Origin: Chlamydiota bacterium
GTDB lineage: Bacteria; Chlamydiota; Chlamydiia; Chlamydiales; Rhabdochlamydiaceae
Assembly: GCA_016866585.1 (NCBI GenBank)
Contig: VGMB01000102.1
Location: 1-6,071 of the forward strand
Reading direction: 5' to 3'
DNA length: 6,071 bases
This document shows positions 1 through 5,996 of the stretch, piece after piece; within the stretch, counting starts at the first letter, position 1; each line of letters starts with the position of its first letter. Under the pieces are notes generated by a model. That model saw nothing but the letters and a program-made list of their open reading frames with translations, searched no databases and had not been told where the DNA came from. A program made the position numbers and the translations under genes.

Positions 1-1
1 A

Positions 2-775
2 TTCAAAGGTAACATTGTTGTTGTTGCATGTGGTGCAATAAATTCTGCAGCTTTACTACTACGATCGAAAAATGATAGGCATCCTAATGGTCTTGCCAAT
101 AGCTCTGACGTTGTAGGCCGTCACTACATGTGCCATAACAATTCAGCAATGATAGCTATCACCCCTCATGAAAATCCCACACAATTCCAAAAAACCATGG
201 GAATAAACGATTTCTATTTTGAAACACCAAGCTGGCCTTTCCCTATGGGACATATCCAAATGCTAGGTAAATCAGATAAGTACATGTTCAAAGCAGATGC
301 AGCAGCCTTTGTTCCTACATTCTTACTGGATCCACTAGCAAAGCATAGTATTGATTTTTGGCTTACGACAGAAGATCTACCAGATCCTAATAATAGAGTC
401 GTTTTATCTAATACACATGGAATACAACTCAACTATACAAGTAATAATACAGAGTCCCATAAAAAGTTAATCCATCAATTGAAGCAGCTTCTTTCTTCAT
501 GTGGAATACCTCATCATCTAATTCCAAATTCTGCATATTTAGGTAAAAAAATACCACTTGCTGGCACAGCACACCAATGTGGAACAGTACGATTTGGAAA
601 AGATCCTAAAACGTCAGCACTTGATGTCAACTGCAAAGCACATGATATAGATAACCTGTATGTTGTTGATGCTAGTTTCTTTGTTTCAAGTTCTGCTGTA
701 AATCCAAGTTTAACTATTATAGCAAATGCACTAAGAGTTGGAGATCACCTTATCGCAAGAATGCAGCCAAAATAA
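2..775 (+). CDS. GMC-family FAD-dependent oxidoreductase, C-terminal half (5' end outside window)
   Basis: The reading frame is open from base 2, so the gene starts outside the window; the ATG at 128 is internal. The 257 visible residues are roughly the C-terminal half of a protein family usually 500-560 residues long. The first residues (VVVACGAINSAALLLRS) fit the conserved segment after the FAD-binding core, and HPNGLANSSDVVGRHYMCHN continues it. The block PDPNNRVVLS and the final block, with AGTAHQCGT, NLYVVDASFF and VNPSLTIIANALR, match the GMC C-terminal domain. The catalytic His of AHQCGT is encoded at 572-574 and the partner Asn of VNPSLT at 701-703, so the active-site pair is intact. 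The family oxidises alcohols, sugars or choline using FAD; the substrate cannot be read from this part. The gene converges on dapA. Family call is secure, substrate unknown. Confidence 0.9.
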   Translation, partial: FKGNIVVVACGAINSAALLLRSKNDRHPNGLANSSDVVGRHYMCHNNSAMIAITPHENPTQFQKTMGINDFYFETPSWPFPMGHIQMLGKSDKYMFKADAAAFVPTFLLDPLAKHSIDFWLTTEDLPDPNNRVVLSNTHGIQLNYTSNNTESHKKLIHQLKQLLSSCGIPHHLIPNSAYLGKKIPLAGTAHQCGTVRFGKDPKTSALDVNCKAHDIDNLYVVDASFFVSSSAVNPSLTIIANALRVGDHLIARMQPK

Positions 776-799
776 AAAAAGGGCAGTTTCTAACTGCCC
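774..799 (-). terminator. Rho-independent terminator of dapA
   Basis: GGGCAGTT (781-788) and AACTGCCC (792-799) form a perfect 8-bp stem with a 3-base loop. On the minus strand the stem is followed at once by seven T (780-774), the classic intrinsic terminator layout, 68 bases after the dapA stop codon. On the plus strand no T-run follows, so it should work poorly for the oxidoreductase transcript. The T tract abuts and partly overlaps the oxidoreductase stop codon at 773-775. A weaker 6-bp dyad, TGTAAA/TTTACA (802-818), lies just beside it. Confidence 0.85.
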
Positions 800-866
800 C
801 ATGTAAATCGGCTTTACAAATTAATGATTCTTTGGATTTATTTTACACATTTATAGATAAGCATTC

Positions 867-1748
867 TTAGGGAGTATTAATCTCAATTGATGTACACTTT
901 GAAAGACTTCCTTTAATTGTATCTTGTATTTCTTTACTAGACTTCACTAAGGGCAATCGAACCTGGTATTTACAACCTACCACTAAGCTCACCGCATATT
1001 TAATACCTTGTGGATTGGTATCTAAAAACAAAGACTTGCAAAAAGGAGAAATTTGACGAAACAGCTCACGGGCCTTAAAGAAATTACCAGCCAGACAATA
1101 TTCTACGAATTCAGAGAACTTAGCGGGAATCGCATTTGCAGCCACTGAAATAACACCGACTGCACCCAGCGCTACCATTGGTATGGTCAGAGCATCATCG
1201 CCAGAAAAAACAGGTGTTCTGCAAATGTCAATAAATTCAGCTACCAAATTTAAATCACCAGATGATTCCTTCAATCCAATCACGCCTTCAAGATTACAAA
1301 TCTTAGCTAATTGTTCAGCATGTAATTTCACTCCGGTGCGTCCCGGATTATGATAAACTATCATAGGTAAGCCCACTTGTGCTATCTGGCTATAGTGCTC
1401 AAAGCACCCATCAAACGAAGGTCGATTATAATAAGGGACTATTACCAAACAAGCATCAGCACCCATATTTTTTGCTTTCGTTGTTCTAGAAATACTTACC
1501 TTCGTGTCATTTGTTCCCGTACCCATAATTATTGGCAATTTTCCTTGAGCCTCTTCTAGAGCAACTTTTAACAAATCGAATTGCTCATCTTCGGATAAAG
1601 TTACAGACTCTCCAGTTGTTCCACAAACAACTATTCCTTGTGTTTCTTGTTTTAAATGAAAATGAATTAATTTACGAAAAGCTACAAAGTCAACATTTCC
1701 TGCATCATCAAATGGTGTAATTAGAGCAACAATAGAACCTTTATACAC
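867..1748 (-). CDS. dapA: 4-hydroxy-tetrahydrodipicolinate synthase (DapA)
   Basis: DapA condenses pyruvate with aspartate semialdehyde, the first committed step to diaminopimelate (peptidoglycan) and lysine, in the cytoplasm. The 293 residues span a full TIM-barrel enzyme. Visible are GTTGES (43-48, with Thr44 and Thr45), PYYNRPS with Tyr107, YHNPGRTG with Tyr132 and Arg137, and the Schiff-base Lys160 in GLKESSGD, all matching E. coli positions within one residue. SGDD (182-185), GVISVAAN and the TNPQGIKYA segment also fit. The start is GTG at 1748-1746: an in-frame TAA lies six codons upstream, a good AAGGAG ribosome site lies 5 bases away, and the next Met is residue 75. E. coli lysine-inhibition residues His53, His56 and Glu84 are replaced by Glu53, Gln56 and Val84, so feedback inhibition is probably weak or absent (inference). 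Related NAL-superfamily aldolases are the alternative, but the catalytic set and length favour DapA. Confidence 0.93.
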   Translation of the reverse strand: MYKGSIVALITPFDDAGNVDFVAFRKLIHFHLKQETQGIVVCGTTGESVTLSEDEQFDLLKVALEEAQGKLPIIMGTGTNDTKVSISRTTKAKNMGADACLVIVPYYNRPSFDGCFEHYSQIAQVGLPMIVYHNPGRTGVKLHAEQLAKICNLEGVIGLKESSGDLNLVAEFIDICRTPVFSGDDALTIPMVALGAVGVISVAANAIPAKFSEFVEYCLAGNFFKARELFRQISPFCKSLFLDTNPQGIKYAVSLVVGCKYQVRLPLVKSSKEIQDTIKGSLSKCTSIEINTP

Positions 1749-1753
1749 GATTT

Positions 1754-1759
1754 CTCCTT
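1754..1759 (-). promoter_or_regulatory. Shine-Dalgarno site deciding the GTG start of dapA
   Basis: On the minus strand AAGGAG is followed by 5 bases and then GTG. With the in-frame TAA at 1766-1764, this fixes GTG as the only sensible start. Confidence 0.8.
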
Positions 1760-1778
1760 CGAATTATAAAAAGAAAAA

Positions 1779-1806
1779 ATTTTAAGGAAATATCAACTTA
1801 TATCAA
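1779..1806 (-). promoter_or_regulatory. Probable sigma70-type promoter of dapA
   Basis: On the minus strand, TTGATA (1806-1801, 5 of 6 to consensus) and TAAAAT (1784-1779, 5 of 6) are separated by 16 bases. This predicts a start near 1772 and a leader of about 24 bases that includes the AAGGAG site. A perfect TATAAT also occurs at 1768-1763, but a transcript from it would start within the ribosome site, so I prefer the upstream pair. Chance matches are a real risk in such AT-rich DNA. Confidence 0.5.
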
Positions 1807-1825
1807 GAAAAAAATGAAAATAAAA

Positions 1826-1851
1826 AATTTATATTGAAATTAATATAAATT
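1826..1851. repeat. 10-bp perfect inverted repeat between dapA and the small membrane protein gene
   Basis: AATTTATATT (1826-1835) and AATATAAATT (1842-1851) are exact reverse complements with a 6-base gap. The stem is entirely A/T, so a stable RNA hairpin is unlikely; a protein-binding dyad in a divergent promoter region is the more natural reading. No regulator family is recognised. Confidence 0.45.
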
Positions 1852-1863
1852 CATAATAATTGG

Positions 1864-1881
1864 TATTAGTATATATTAATA
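1864..1881. repeat. 18-bp near-palindrome upstream of the small membrane protein gene
   Basis: TATTAGTATATATTAATA equals its own reverse complement at 16 of 18 positions; one mismatched pair breaks the symmetry. It lies 21 bases before the ATG at 1903, where a core promoter would be expected, so it could be an operator or simply part of an AT-rich promoter. No convincing -35/-10 pair for the plus-strand gene was found: TTGAAA at 1834-1839 is near consensus but has no good -10 at the right distance. Confidence 0.35.
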
Positions 1882-1902
1882 AAATTTAACTATTGGTGTA
1901 CC

Positions 1903-2169
1903 ATGAAAGAAGAAAAATACGCAAAAATATCAGTAATAAGCCTTGCTTTAGCCATAGGAATAGTGTGGGGTGGTTTTGCTGTTCTCGCCTGTTGGTTTTC
2001 AGCGCTGGAATGGGGCGTTCCCTTTGTGAAAACTATGGGGGGAATGTATGTAGGTTATGCACCATCATTTTGGAGTGGGATAATTAGTGGAATATGGGCA
2101 TTTATAGATGGATTTGTGGGGGGATTTATTATTGGTTTTTTATATAACTTTTTTAGAAAAAGAAGATAA
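1903..2169 (+). CDS. Small two-helix membrane protein, holin-like family
   Basis: The 88-residue protein has a charged N-terminus (MKEEKYAK), a hydrophobic helix at about 9-33, a short linker and a second helix at about 58-83, ending in the basic tail RKRR. The pattern IVWGG in the first helix, MYVGYAPS before the second, and WAFIDGFVGGFIIGFLYNFF in the second recalls a family of small bacterial proteins often auto-labelled 'bacteriophage holin'. That label is from memory and the function of such chromosomal copies is unclear; no endolysin or other phage gene is nearby, so lysis is not implied. The ATG at 1903 has only a weak TGGTG site (1894-1898). An overlapping frame from 1893 is rejected because its protein lacks family features. 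It is divergent from dapA and stops 6 bases before the end of the opposing gene. Confidence 0.7.
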   Translation: MKEEKYAKISVISLALAIGIVWGGFAVLACWFSALEWGVPFVKTMGGMYVGYAPSFWSGIISGIWAFIDGFVGGFIIGFLYNFFRKRR

Positions 2170-2175
2170 AAAAAT

Positions 2176-2574
2176 TTAACCAATATGTAAAAATTCTTCA
2201 CCGCTATTAGTTATATTTTCAATCATGTTTTTCCATTCTGTTGCTAATTGGACAAAATCATTAATTAAATATTTAAATGGCACATATTTTTTAGATACCT
2301 TGACATCTTGTATTAAGTATACATGATTAGAAACAGGATCTAACCTTAAGTAGGCTCCTCTTTCCTGCCATTTTAAAATTCCTTTTGATGTCAGACTGTT
2401 CTTCAAAAAACGAGGAATTTTTTTAATATCCCCATCAAGAATTCTTGATGATACCTGCCAATTTTGACTTTGAGGTGTAGATTCTACAAATATCACACTG
2501 CCTTGAACAACACATTGAGCTTTTTTCCTAAAGGAGAGCTGATGTAATAAATAAAGATAGTTTTTATGATCCAT
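2176..2574 (-). CDS. Hypothetical protein, possible CesT/Tir-type secretion chaperone
   Basis: I do not recognise this 132-residue protein by direct recall. Its layout resembles small type III secretion chaperones of the CesT type: an N-terminal helix (about 4-14), strands at CVVQGSVIFVE (21-31), a middle helix KKIPRFLKNSL (51-61), a strand pair in AYLRLDPVSNHVYLIQ (74-89), and a C-terminal amphipathic helix (99-120) with a conserved-type Trp (LATEWKNMI). The G-x-x-L-x-L-D-turn-V-x-L-I rhythm is the most telling part. Against this, Lys/Arg outnumber Asp/Glu by roughly 18 to 12, while such chaperones are usually acidic, and no effector or secretion gene is adjacent. There is no signal peptide or membrane segment. 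The ATG at 2574 has a weak AGG site 6 bases upstream. The gene is real by length and by the family-like pattern; the function is tentative. Confidence 0.7.
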   Translation of the reverse strand: MDHKNYLYLLHQLSFRKKAQCVVQGSVIFVESTPQSQNWQVSSRILDGDIKKIPRFLKNSLTSKGILKWQERGAYLRLDPVSNHVYLIQDVKVSKKYVPFKYLINDFVQLATEWKNMIENITNSGEEFLHIG

Positions 2575-2603
2575 AAATAACCTATTTTCAGGGACGTGAT
2601 TTA

Positions 2604-2609
2604 ATTATA
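2604..2609 (-). promoter_or_regulatory. Possible -10 element of the 132-residue protein gene
   Basis: A perfect TATAAT on the minus strand lies 29 bases before the ATG at 2574. The best -35-like hexamer, TTGTAA, sits only 14 bases upstream, which is shorter than usual, so only the -10 is proposed. Confidence 0.3.
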
Positions 2610-2664
2610 ATAAATAACGCAATTTACAATCACTATGTATTAATTATTAATAACTAATAAAAAA

Positions 2665-3627
2665 TTAAAAACTATCTCCCCAATCTTTTTTCTTGGCTAA
2701 TTTATATTTTTCTTTTTCTTTTTTCGTAATAGTTAGGTTTTGAATTATTTGGCTTTTATCACAAGTTATGAGCTTAGTATGCCCTTTAAGTACTTGAGGA
2801 TAGCGTAAAATCCGAGCATTGATATTTTTTTCAATTGGGTGCTTAGAAAATACTAAATATGAAAATTTTTCATCTTCATAATTCAAAGAAGCATTTTTAA
2901 TTTTTCTGTGCAACGCAGAGCGCTCCACTCTAGCATAAAAATGACACCAATCTGGTTTCTGTAAGGGGCATTTAGAGCTGTGAGGGCATGGGGCTATGAG
3001 GTGCGCATCTTGACGAAGTAAAATATCACGAATTTTTAAAATCCTTTCATAACCAATAGGTGTTCCTGGTTCAACTATCACTAAAGAGTGGTTAACATTT
3101 TTCCAAATATCTGAAAAAATAGACTCCCAATATTGCGAAGGAATTTCTCCTATTGCATACGAAAGAAGAACTAAATCCGCAGAAAAAAAATCTCTATCTA
3201 GTTCTAAATTTTTTCTTTTCCTTATAGTGTTTTTAAGTACCAAATGTTCTTCAGTAAGTAAGGCAGAAAGTTTATTAAATTCATCATCGATTTCCCAGGC
3301 AGAATACTGAATTAGATTAGGGAATACAGTATCCGCTGCCCATAAACCCGTACCAGGCCCAGAACCAAGGTCGAAAAAGCTTTTAGGATTAAAAGAGGGC
3401 ATCCTGTCCCTTAACTCTTTAAAGACGGTAACAATTGAGGCATATGTGGCGGGCATTCTAGAAAGAATATATGCCATTCGTTCTTGATTAGTTTGGACAT
3501 ATCCATCATTTTTGACACCTTGTCTATACTTTTCAGATAAACATGAAGAGGCTTCAGATATCTGATGTATCGACTGATTAAGTAATCTATTTTCAATAGA
3601 TTCTTGTAATTGCTGAGGAAGTTGCAT
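2665..3627 (-). CDS. Rsm22/METTL17-family SAM-dependent methyltransferase-like protein
   Basis: The 320 residues contain a SAM-binding motif I, FFDLGSGPGTGLWA (84-97), a following acidic residue in SAWEIDD (109-115), LVLLSYAIGEIP (152-163) and VIVEPGTPIGYERI (183-196). A block APCPHSSKCPLQKPDWCHF (212-230) follows, with RVERS, NYEDEKFSYLVFSK and a C-terminal GHTKLITCDK and WGD. This order is diagnostic for the Rsm22 family, known as a small ribosomal subunit assembly/methylation factor in mitochondria and also found in bacteria. Cys214, Cys220, Cys228 and Cys289 keep the C-x5-C-x7-C spacing plus a distant Cys reported as the Fe-S site in METTL17. Methyl transfer itself is not proven for the family. 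The ATG at 3627 has a weak GAAG site. An overlapping frame at 3411-3680 is rejected. The permease gene lies 90 bases upstream. Confidence 0.88.
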   Translation of the reverse strand: MQLPQQLQESIENRLLNQSIHQISEASSCLSEKYRQGVKNDGYVQTNQERMAYILSRMPATYASIVTVFKELRDRMPSFNPKSFFDLGSGPGTGLWAADTVFPNLIQYSAWEIDDEFNKLSALLTEEHLVLKNTIRKRKNLELDRDFFSADLVLLSYAIGEIPSQYWESIFSDIWKNVNHSLVIVEPGTPIGYERILKIRDILLRQDAHLIAPCPHSSKCPLQKPDWCHFYARVERSALHRKIKNASLNYEDEKFSYLVFSKHPIEKNINARILRYPQVLKGHTKLITCDKSQIIQNLTITKKEKEKYKLAKKKDWGDSF

Positions 3628-3717
3628 AAAGCTTCTTTAAGATATATATTTTTATTTACCGAAAAGGAAAATCTTATCATTAAAAAAAATATAAAACTAG
3701 CGTGGAAAAAAAAGAAA

Positions 3718-5127
3718 CTAGAACAAATTACCTGTTTTTTTTTCTTTAAAAAAGCGTAACAACAAAAAGGGAATGCACACTACAAGAATAATCCCTAGCA
3801 AAAGGGTTAACGGGTAATTTGTGATGACGTCTGATGGTATTATCGAAGGTGGTACGAATCCTAGTGCAAAAATTATCATACAAGTAAAGGATCCCAAACC
3901 AGATACGACCCACATCCCTATTTTTTTACCAGGCACAGAAAAAGAACGTTTAACATCTCTTCTTTTATGATGCAGCCTGATAGCTGTAGCAAAAAGAATA
4001 ATATACACTAAAATAGATAATTGCGCAGTAATAGCCGATAAAAGCCAGTAAGAGCTGTTCACTGTTGGAAAAAGAATAAATGATAAAGATAGAATAGTAA
4101 CAATAACCGCCTGAACAAGCAATACGTTTATAGGGACATCATGCTTATTTTTTTTACTTAAAAATTTAGGTAAAATCCCATCTTTACTTGCCACCATGAT
4201 CCCTTTGGAAGGACCAATAATCCAAGCTGAAATACCACAAATCCCACCTATGATAATAAATAATGCGACGATGTTTAGAGCCCAAGAAGCATTAATTGCA
4301 TCTAAAAAGAGAAGAAATGCCTGCATTACTCCTGTAGCTAAGTTTAAACTAGATTCAGGTACAACCAATGCAATAGCAAGAGAAGAAATGATGATGGTAA
4401 ATAAGATTATTAAAGCAGAAATAAATACTGCTTTAGGATAATCACGCGCTGGATTTCTTATCTCTGATCCATGGGTTGCCACCATTTCTAGACCCATTAG
4501 ACCAAAAATTATATTAGTGAGTAGTGCTAGATTACTATCGAAAGACATTTTAGGTAAAAAAGAGCTAGCATCAATCTTAATAGCTAAAGGATTCCCCTTT
4601 ACATACCAATAAAAACCAAGTAATGCAATTACTAACATGGGAAGCAACGTTCCTATACAAGCACCAATAGTACTTACTAAGCTGGAGATCTTCATGCCAA
4701 ATAAATTTACTAAGGTAGCTATCCAAAAAATTACAATTACGGACACTGCCATGTATATTTTATTTTCTTCAAAATCAGGATTAAAAAGATAAGCAGCTGT
4801 TCCTGATATCAATGCAACGATGGTAGGATACCAAACTATATTATATATCCAGTTTAGCCAAATACAAACCAAGCTCCATTTTTTTCCAAAAGCTTCTCGC
4901 ACCCATACGTAAATACCGCCAGTTCTTGGCCAGCCCGTTCCAAGCTCAGCCACAACTAATGCGGAAGGAATGAAAAAACACACACCAATTAAAAGGTAAT
5001 AAAATACTAAAGAAAAACCAAAAGAAGCCGCAAACGGTAGGGTTCTTATGCTGTCTACAGCAATAATATTAATCATTACTATCTGAAAAACGCCGAGACT
5101 TTTTGTTAAATTTTTTATATTTTGCAT
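3718..5127 (-). CDS. APC-superfamily amino-acid permease, GadC-like
   Basis: This 469-residue inner-membrane protein has about 12 hydrophobic helices and very few charges outside loops. The first helix contains the unwound-helix region AVDSIRTLPFAA (23-34), and helix 2 runs into ELGTGWPRTGGIYVWVREAFG (61-81), both typical of the glutamate/GABA-antiporter-like branch of the APC family. Further matches are GLEMVATHGSEIRNPARDYP (212-231), the cytoplasmic-end motif GPSKGIMVASKDGILP (305-320) and NKHDVPINVLLVQA. The C-terminus is short and basic (FKEKKTGNLF), so it lacks the long C-plug of E. coli GadC. The likely role is uptake or exchange of an amino acid or amine; substrate and coupling cannot be read. 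The ATG at 5127 has no clear ribosome site but precedes the first helix correctly. No hairpin terminator is visible before the next gene, so read-through into it is possible. Confidence 0.9.
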   Translation of the reverse strand: MQNIKNLTKSLGVFQIVMINIIAVDSIRTLPFAASFGFSLVFYYLLIGVCFFIPSALVVAELGTGWPRTGGIYVWVREAFGKKWSLVCIWLNWIYNIVWYPTIVALISGTAAYLFNPDFEENKIYMAVSVIVIFWIATLVNLFGMKISSLVSTIGACIGTLLPMLVIALLGFYWYVKGNPLAIKIDASSFLPKMSFDSNLALLTNIIFGLMGLEMVATHGSEIRNPARDYPKAVFISALIILFTIIISSLAIALVVPESSLNLATGVMQAFLLFLDAINASWALNIVALFIIIGGICGISAWIIGPSKGIMVASKDGILPKFLSKKNKHDVPINVLLVQAVIVTILSLSFILFPTVNSSYWLLSAITAQLSILVYIILFATAIRLHHKRRDVKRSFSVPGKKIGMWVVSGLGSFTCMIIFALGFVPPSIIPSDVITNYPLTLLLGIILVVCIPFLLLRFFKEKKTGNLF

Positions 5128-5140
5128 AAAAACCGTTAAA

Positions 5141-5152
5141 TTGTGACCACAA
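5141..5152. repeat. Short palindrome upstream of the permease gene
   Basis: TTGTGACCACAA has 5-bp inverted arms (TTGTG/CACAA) around 2 bases and ends 14 bases before the permease ATG. It is G/C-richer than its surroundings and could be a repressor site, but it is short and no matching regulator is encoded here. Confidence 0.25.
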
Positions 5153-5188
5153 ACTCAAAATGGTTATAATTTAATTTTTATTCAATAG

Positions 5189-5869
5189 TTATTTTATTAT
5201 CCAATCTATAGGTTTTTGTTTTTCGTTAATTAGTATCTGATTAATTTTAGAAAAATGCTTACATCCTAAAAAATTTACAGCAGAATATGGAGAGGGGTGT
5301 GCTGCAATTAAAATATAATGATGAGCGCCTTGTTTCATCCTAAGATTTTTCAACTTATCCTGGGCTGACTTACCCCAAAAAACAAAAATTAAAAAATCTT
5401 TTTCTTCTATGAGTTTCTGTAATACTGCATCGGTAAATCGTTCCCAACCTCTATTGTGGTGTGATTTTGGCTCTTTTTCCCTTACCGTCAATGTAGAATT
5501 AAGTAGCAAAACACCTTGATCTGCCCAGCTTTCAAGGCAACCGTGTTCTGGCTTTTCAATATTAAGATCACTTATCATCTCTTTGTATATATTTTTTAAT
5601 GATGGTGGGATCTTTTCCGTTCTACAGACACTAAAAGCTAGGCCGTGAGCTTGATTCTTACCGTGATAGGGATCCTGTCCTAAAATTACGACTCTGACTT
5701 TATTAAAAGGAGTTCTATTGAAGGCCTCAAATACCAGGTCCTCAGGTGGGTATACGGTGCATCCTTGTTTTTTCTCATTATCAATATATATCAATAATTG
5801 TTTAAAATAATCCGATTCTATCTCCGATCGCAGCTGCTGAAGCCAAGTTGGATTTAATTTTACATTCAC
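5189..5869 (-). CDS. ung: Uracil-DNA glycosylase, family 1
   Basis: Ung removes uracil from DNA, starting base-excision repair. The 226 residues match the usual family length. Motif A GQDPYHG (64-70) carries the catalytic Asp66. AHGLAFSV contains the uracil-stacking Phe79, PPS (88-90) is intact, LLLNSTLTVR contains the uracil-reading Asn124, and HPSPYSA (191-197) contains the catalytic His191. The C-terminal GCKHFSKIN and PIDW are also typical. In the DNA-intercalation loop the usual HPSPL-S-A is HPSPY-S-A, and the stretch between SA and GC is one residue shorter than in E. coli, lacking the Arg-Gly. The start is GTG at 5869-5867: an in-frame TAG lies four codons upstream (5881-5879), a strong AGGGAGG site is 4 bases away, and the next Met is residue 98. 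It is divergent from the gene starting at 5997. Confidence 0.96.
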   Translation of the reverse strand: MNVKLNPTWLQQLRSEIESDYFKQLLIYIDNEKKQGCTVYPPEDLVFEAFNRTPFNKVRVVILGQDPYHGKNQAHGLAFSVCRTEKIPPSLKNIYKEMISDLNIEKPEHGCLESWADQGVLLLNSTLTVREKEPKSHHNRGWERFTDAVLQKLIEEKDFLIFVFWGKSAQDKLKNLRMKQGAHHYILIAAHPSPYSAVNFLGCKHFSKINQILINEKQKPIDWIIK

Positions 5870-5873
5870 AAAA

Positions 5874-5880
5874 CCTCCCT
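5874..5880 (-). promoter_or_regulatory. Shine-Dalgarno site deciding the GTG start of ung
   Basis: AGGGAGG followed by TTTT and then GTG on the minus strand. An in-frame TAG overlaps the 5' end of this site, so no earlier start exists. Confidence 0.8.
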
Positions 5881-5890
5881 AGTCACAAAT

Positions 5891-5919
5891 ACGATAAAAA
5901 GAAGTGTTCTTTTTTCCAA
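5891..5919 (-). promoter_or_regulatory. Probable promoter of ung
   Basis: On the minus strand, TTGGAA (5919-5914) and TATCGT (5896-5891) are 17 bases apart, each 4 of 6 to sigma70 consensus. The start would be near 5884, giving a leader of about 15 bases with the ribosome site close to the 5' end. A 5-bp inverted repeat GTGTT/AACAC (5904-5908, 5918-5922) overlaps it and could be an operator. Confidence 0.45.
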
Positions 5920-5936
5920 CACATATTGATTCAGAG

Positions 5937-5965
5937 TTGACATAAAGGTCTTTTCCGCCTACGAT
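5937..5965 (+). promoter_or_regulatory. Strong sigma70-type promoter for the gene at the right edge
   Basis: Perfect -35 TTGACA (5937-5942), 17-base spacer, and -10 TACGAT (5960-5965, 4 of 6). The predicted start near 5972 gives a leader of about 25 bases to the ATG at 5997. It is back-to-back with the ung promoter, the two -35 boxes being 17 bases apart, so one regulator could affect both. Confidence 0.65.
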
Positions 5966-5996
5966 CTTGTCTTCTTTTTACACACTTGGAAAGCCA

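Noticed and set aside
128..775. Oxidoreductase gene starting at the ATG at 128
   Set aside because: The same frame is open to the left edge and encodes conserved GMC family sequence before this Met, so the gene is a 5'-truncated fragment of a longer one.
1893..2087. 64-residue plus-strand frame overlapping the holin-like gene
   Set aside because: The product lacks a coherent hydrophobic pattern, whereas the frame from 1903 gives two clean membrane helices.
3411..3680. 89-residue minus-strand frame overlapping the 5' end of the Rsm22-like gene
   Set aside because: It overlaps a conserved gene out of frame, shows no family pattern and has no good ribosome site.
3680..3722. Possible terminator after the permease gene
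   Set aside because: The T-runs on the minus strand are not preceded by a stem; the two CTAGTTT copies are direct, not inverted, repeats.
4196..4441. 81-residue plus-strand frame inside the permease gene
   Set aside because: Antisense to a well-conserved permease region; it mirrors codon bias of the real gene.
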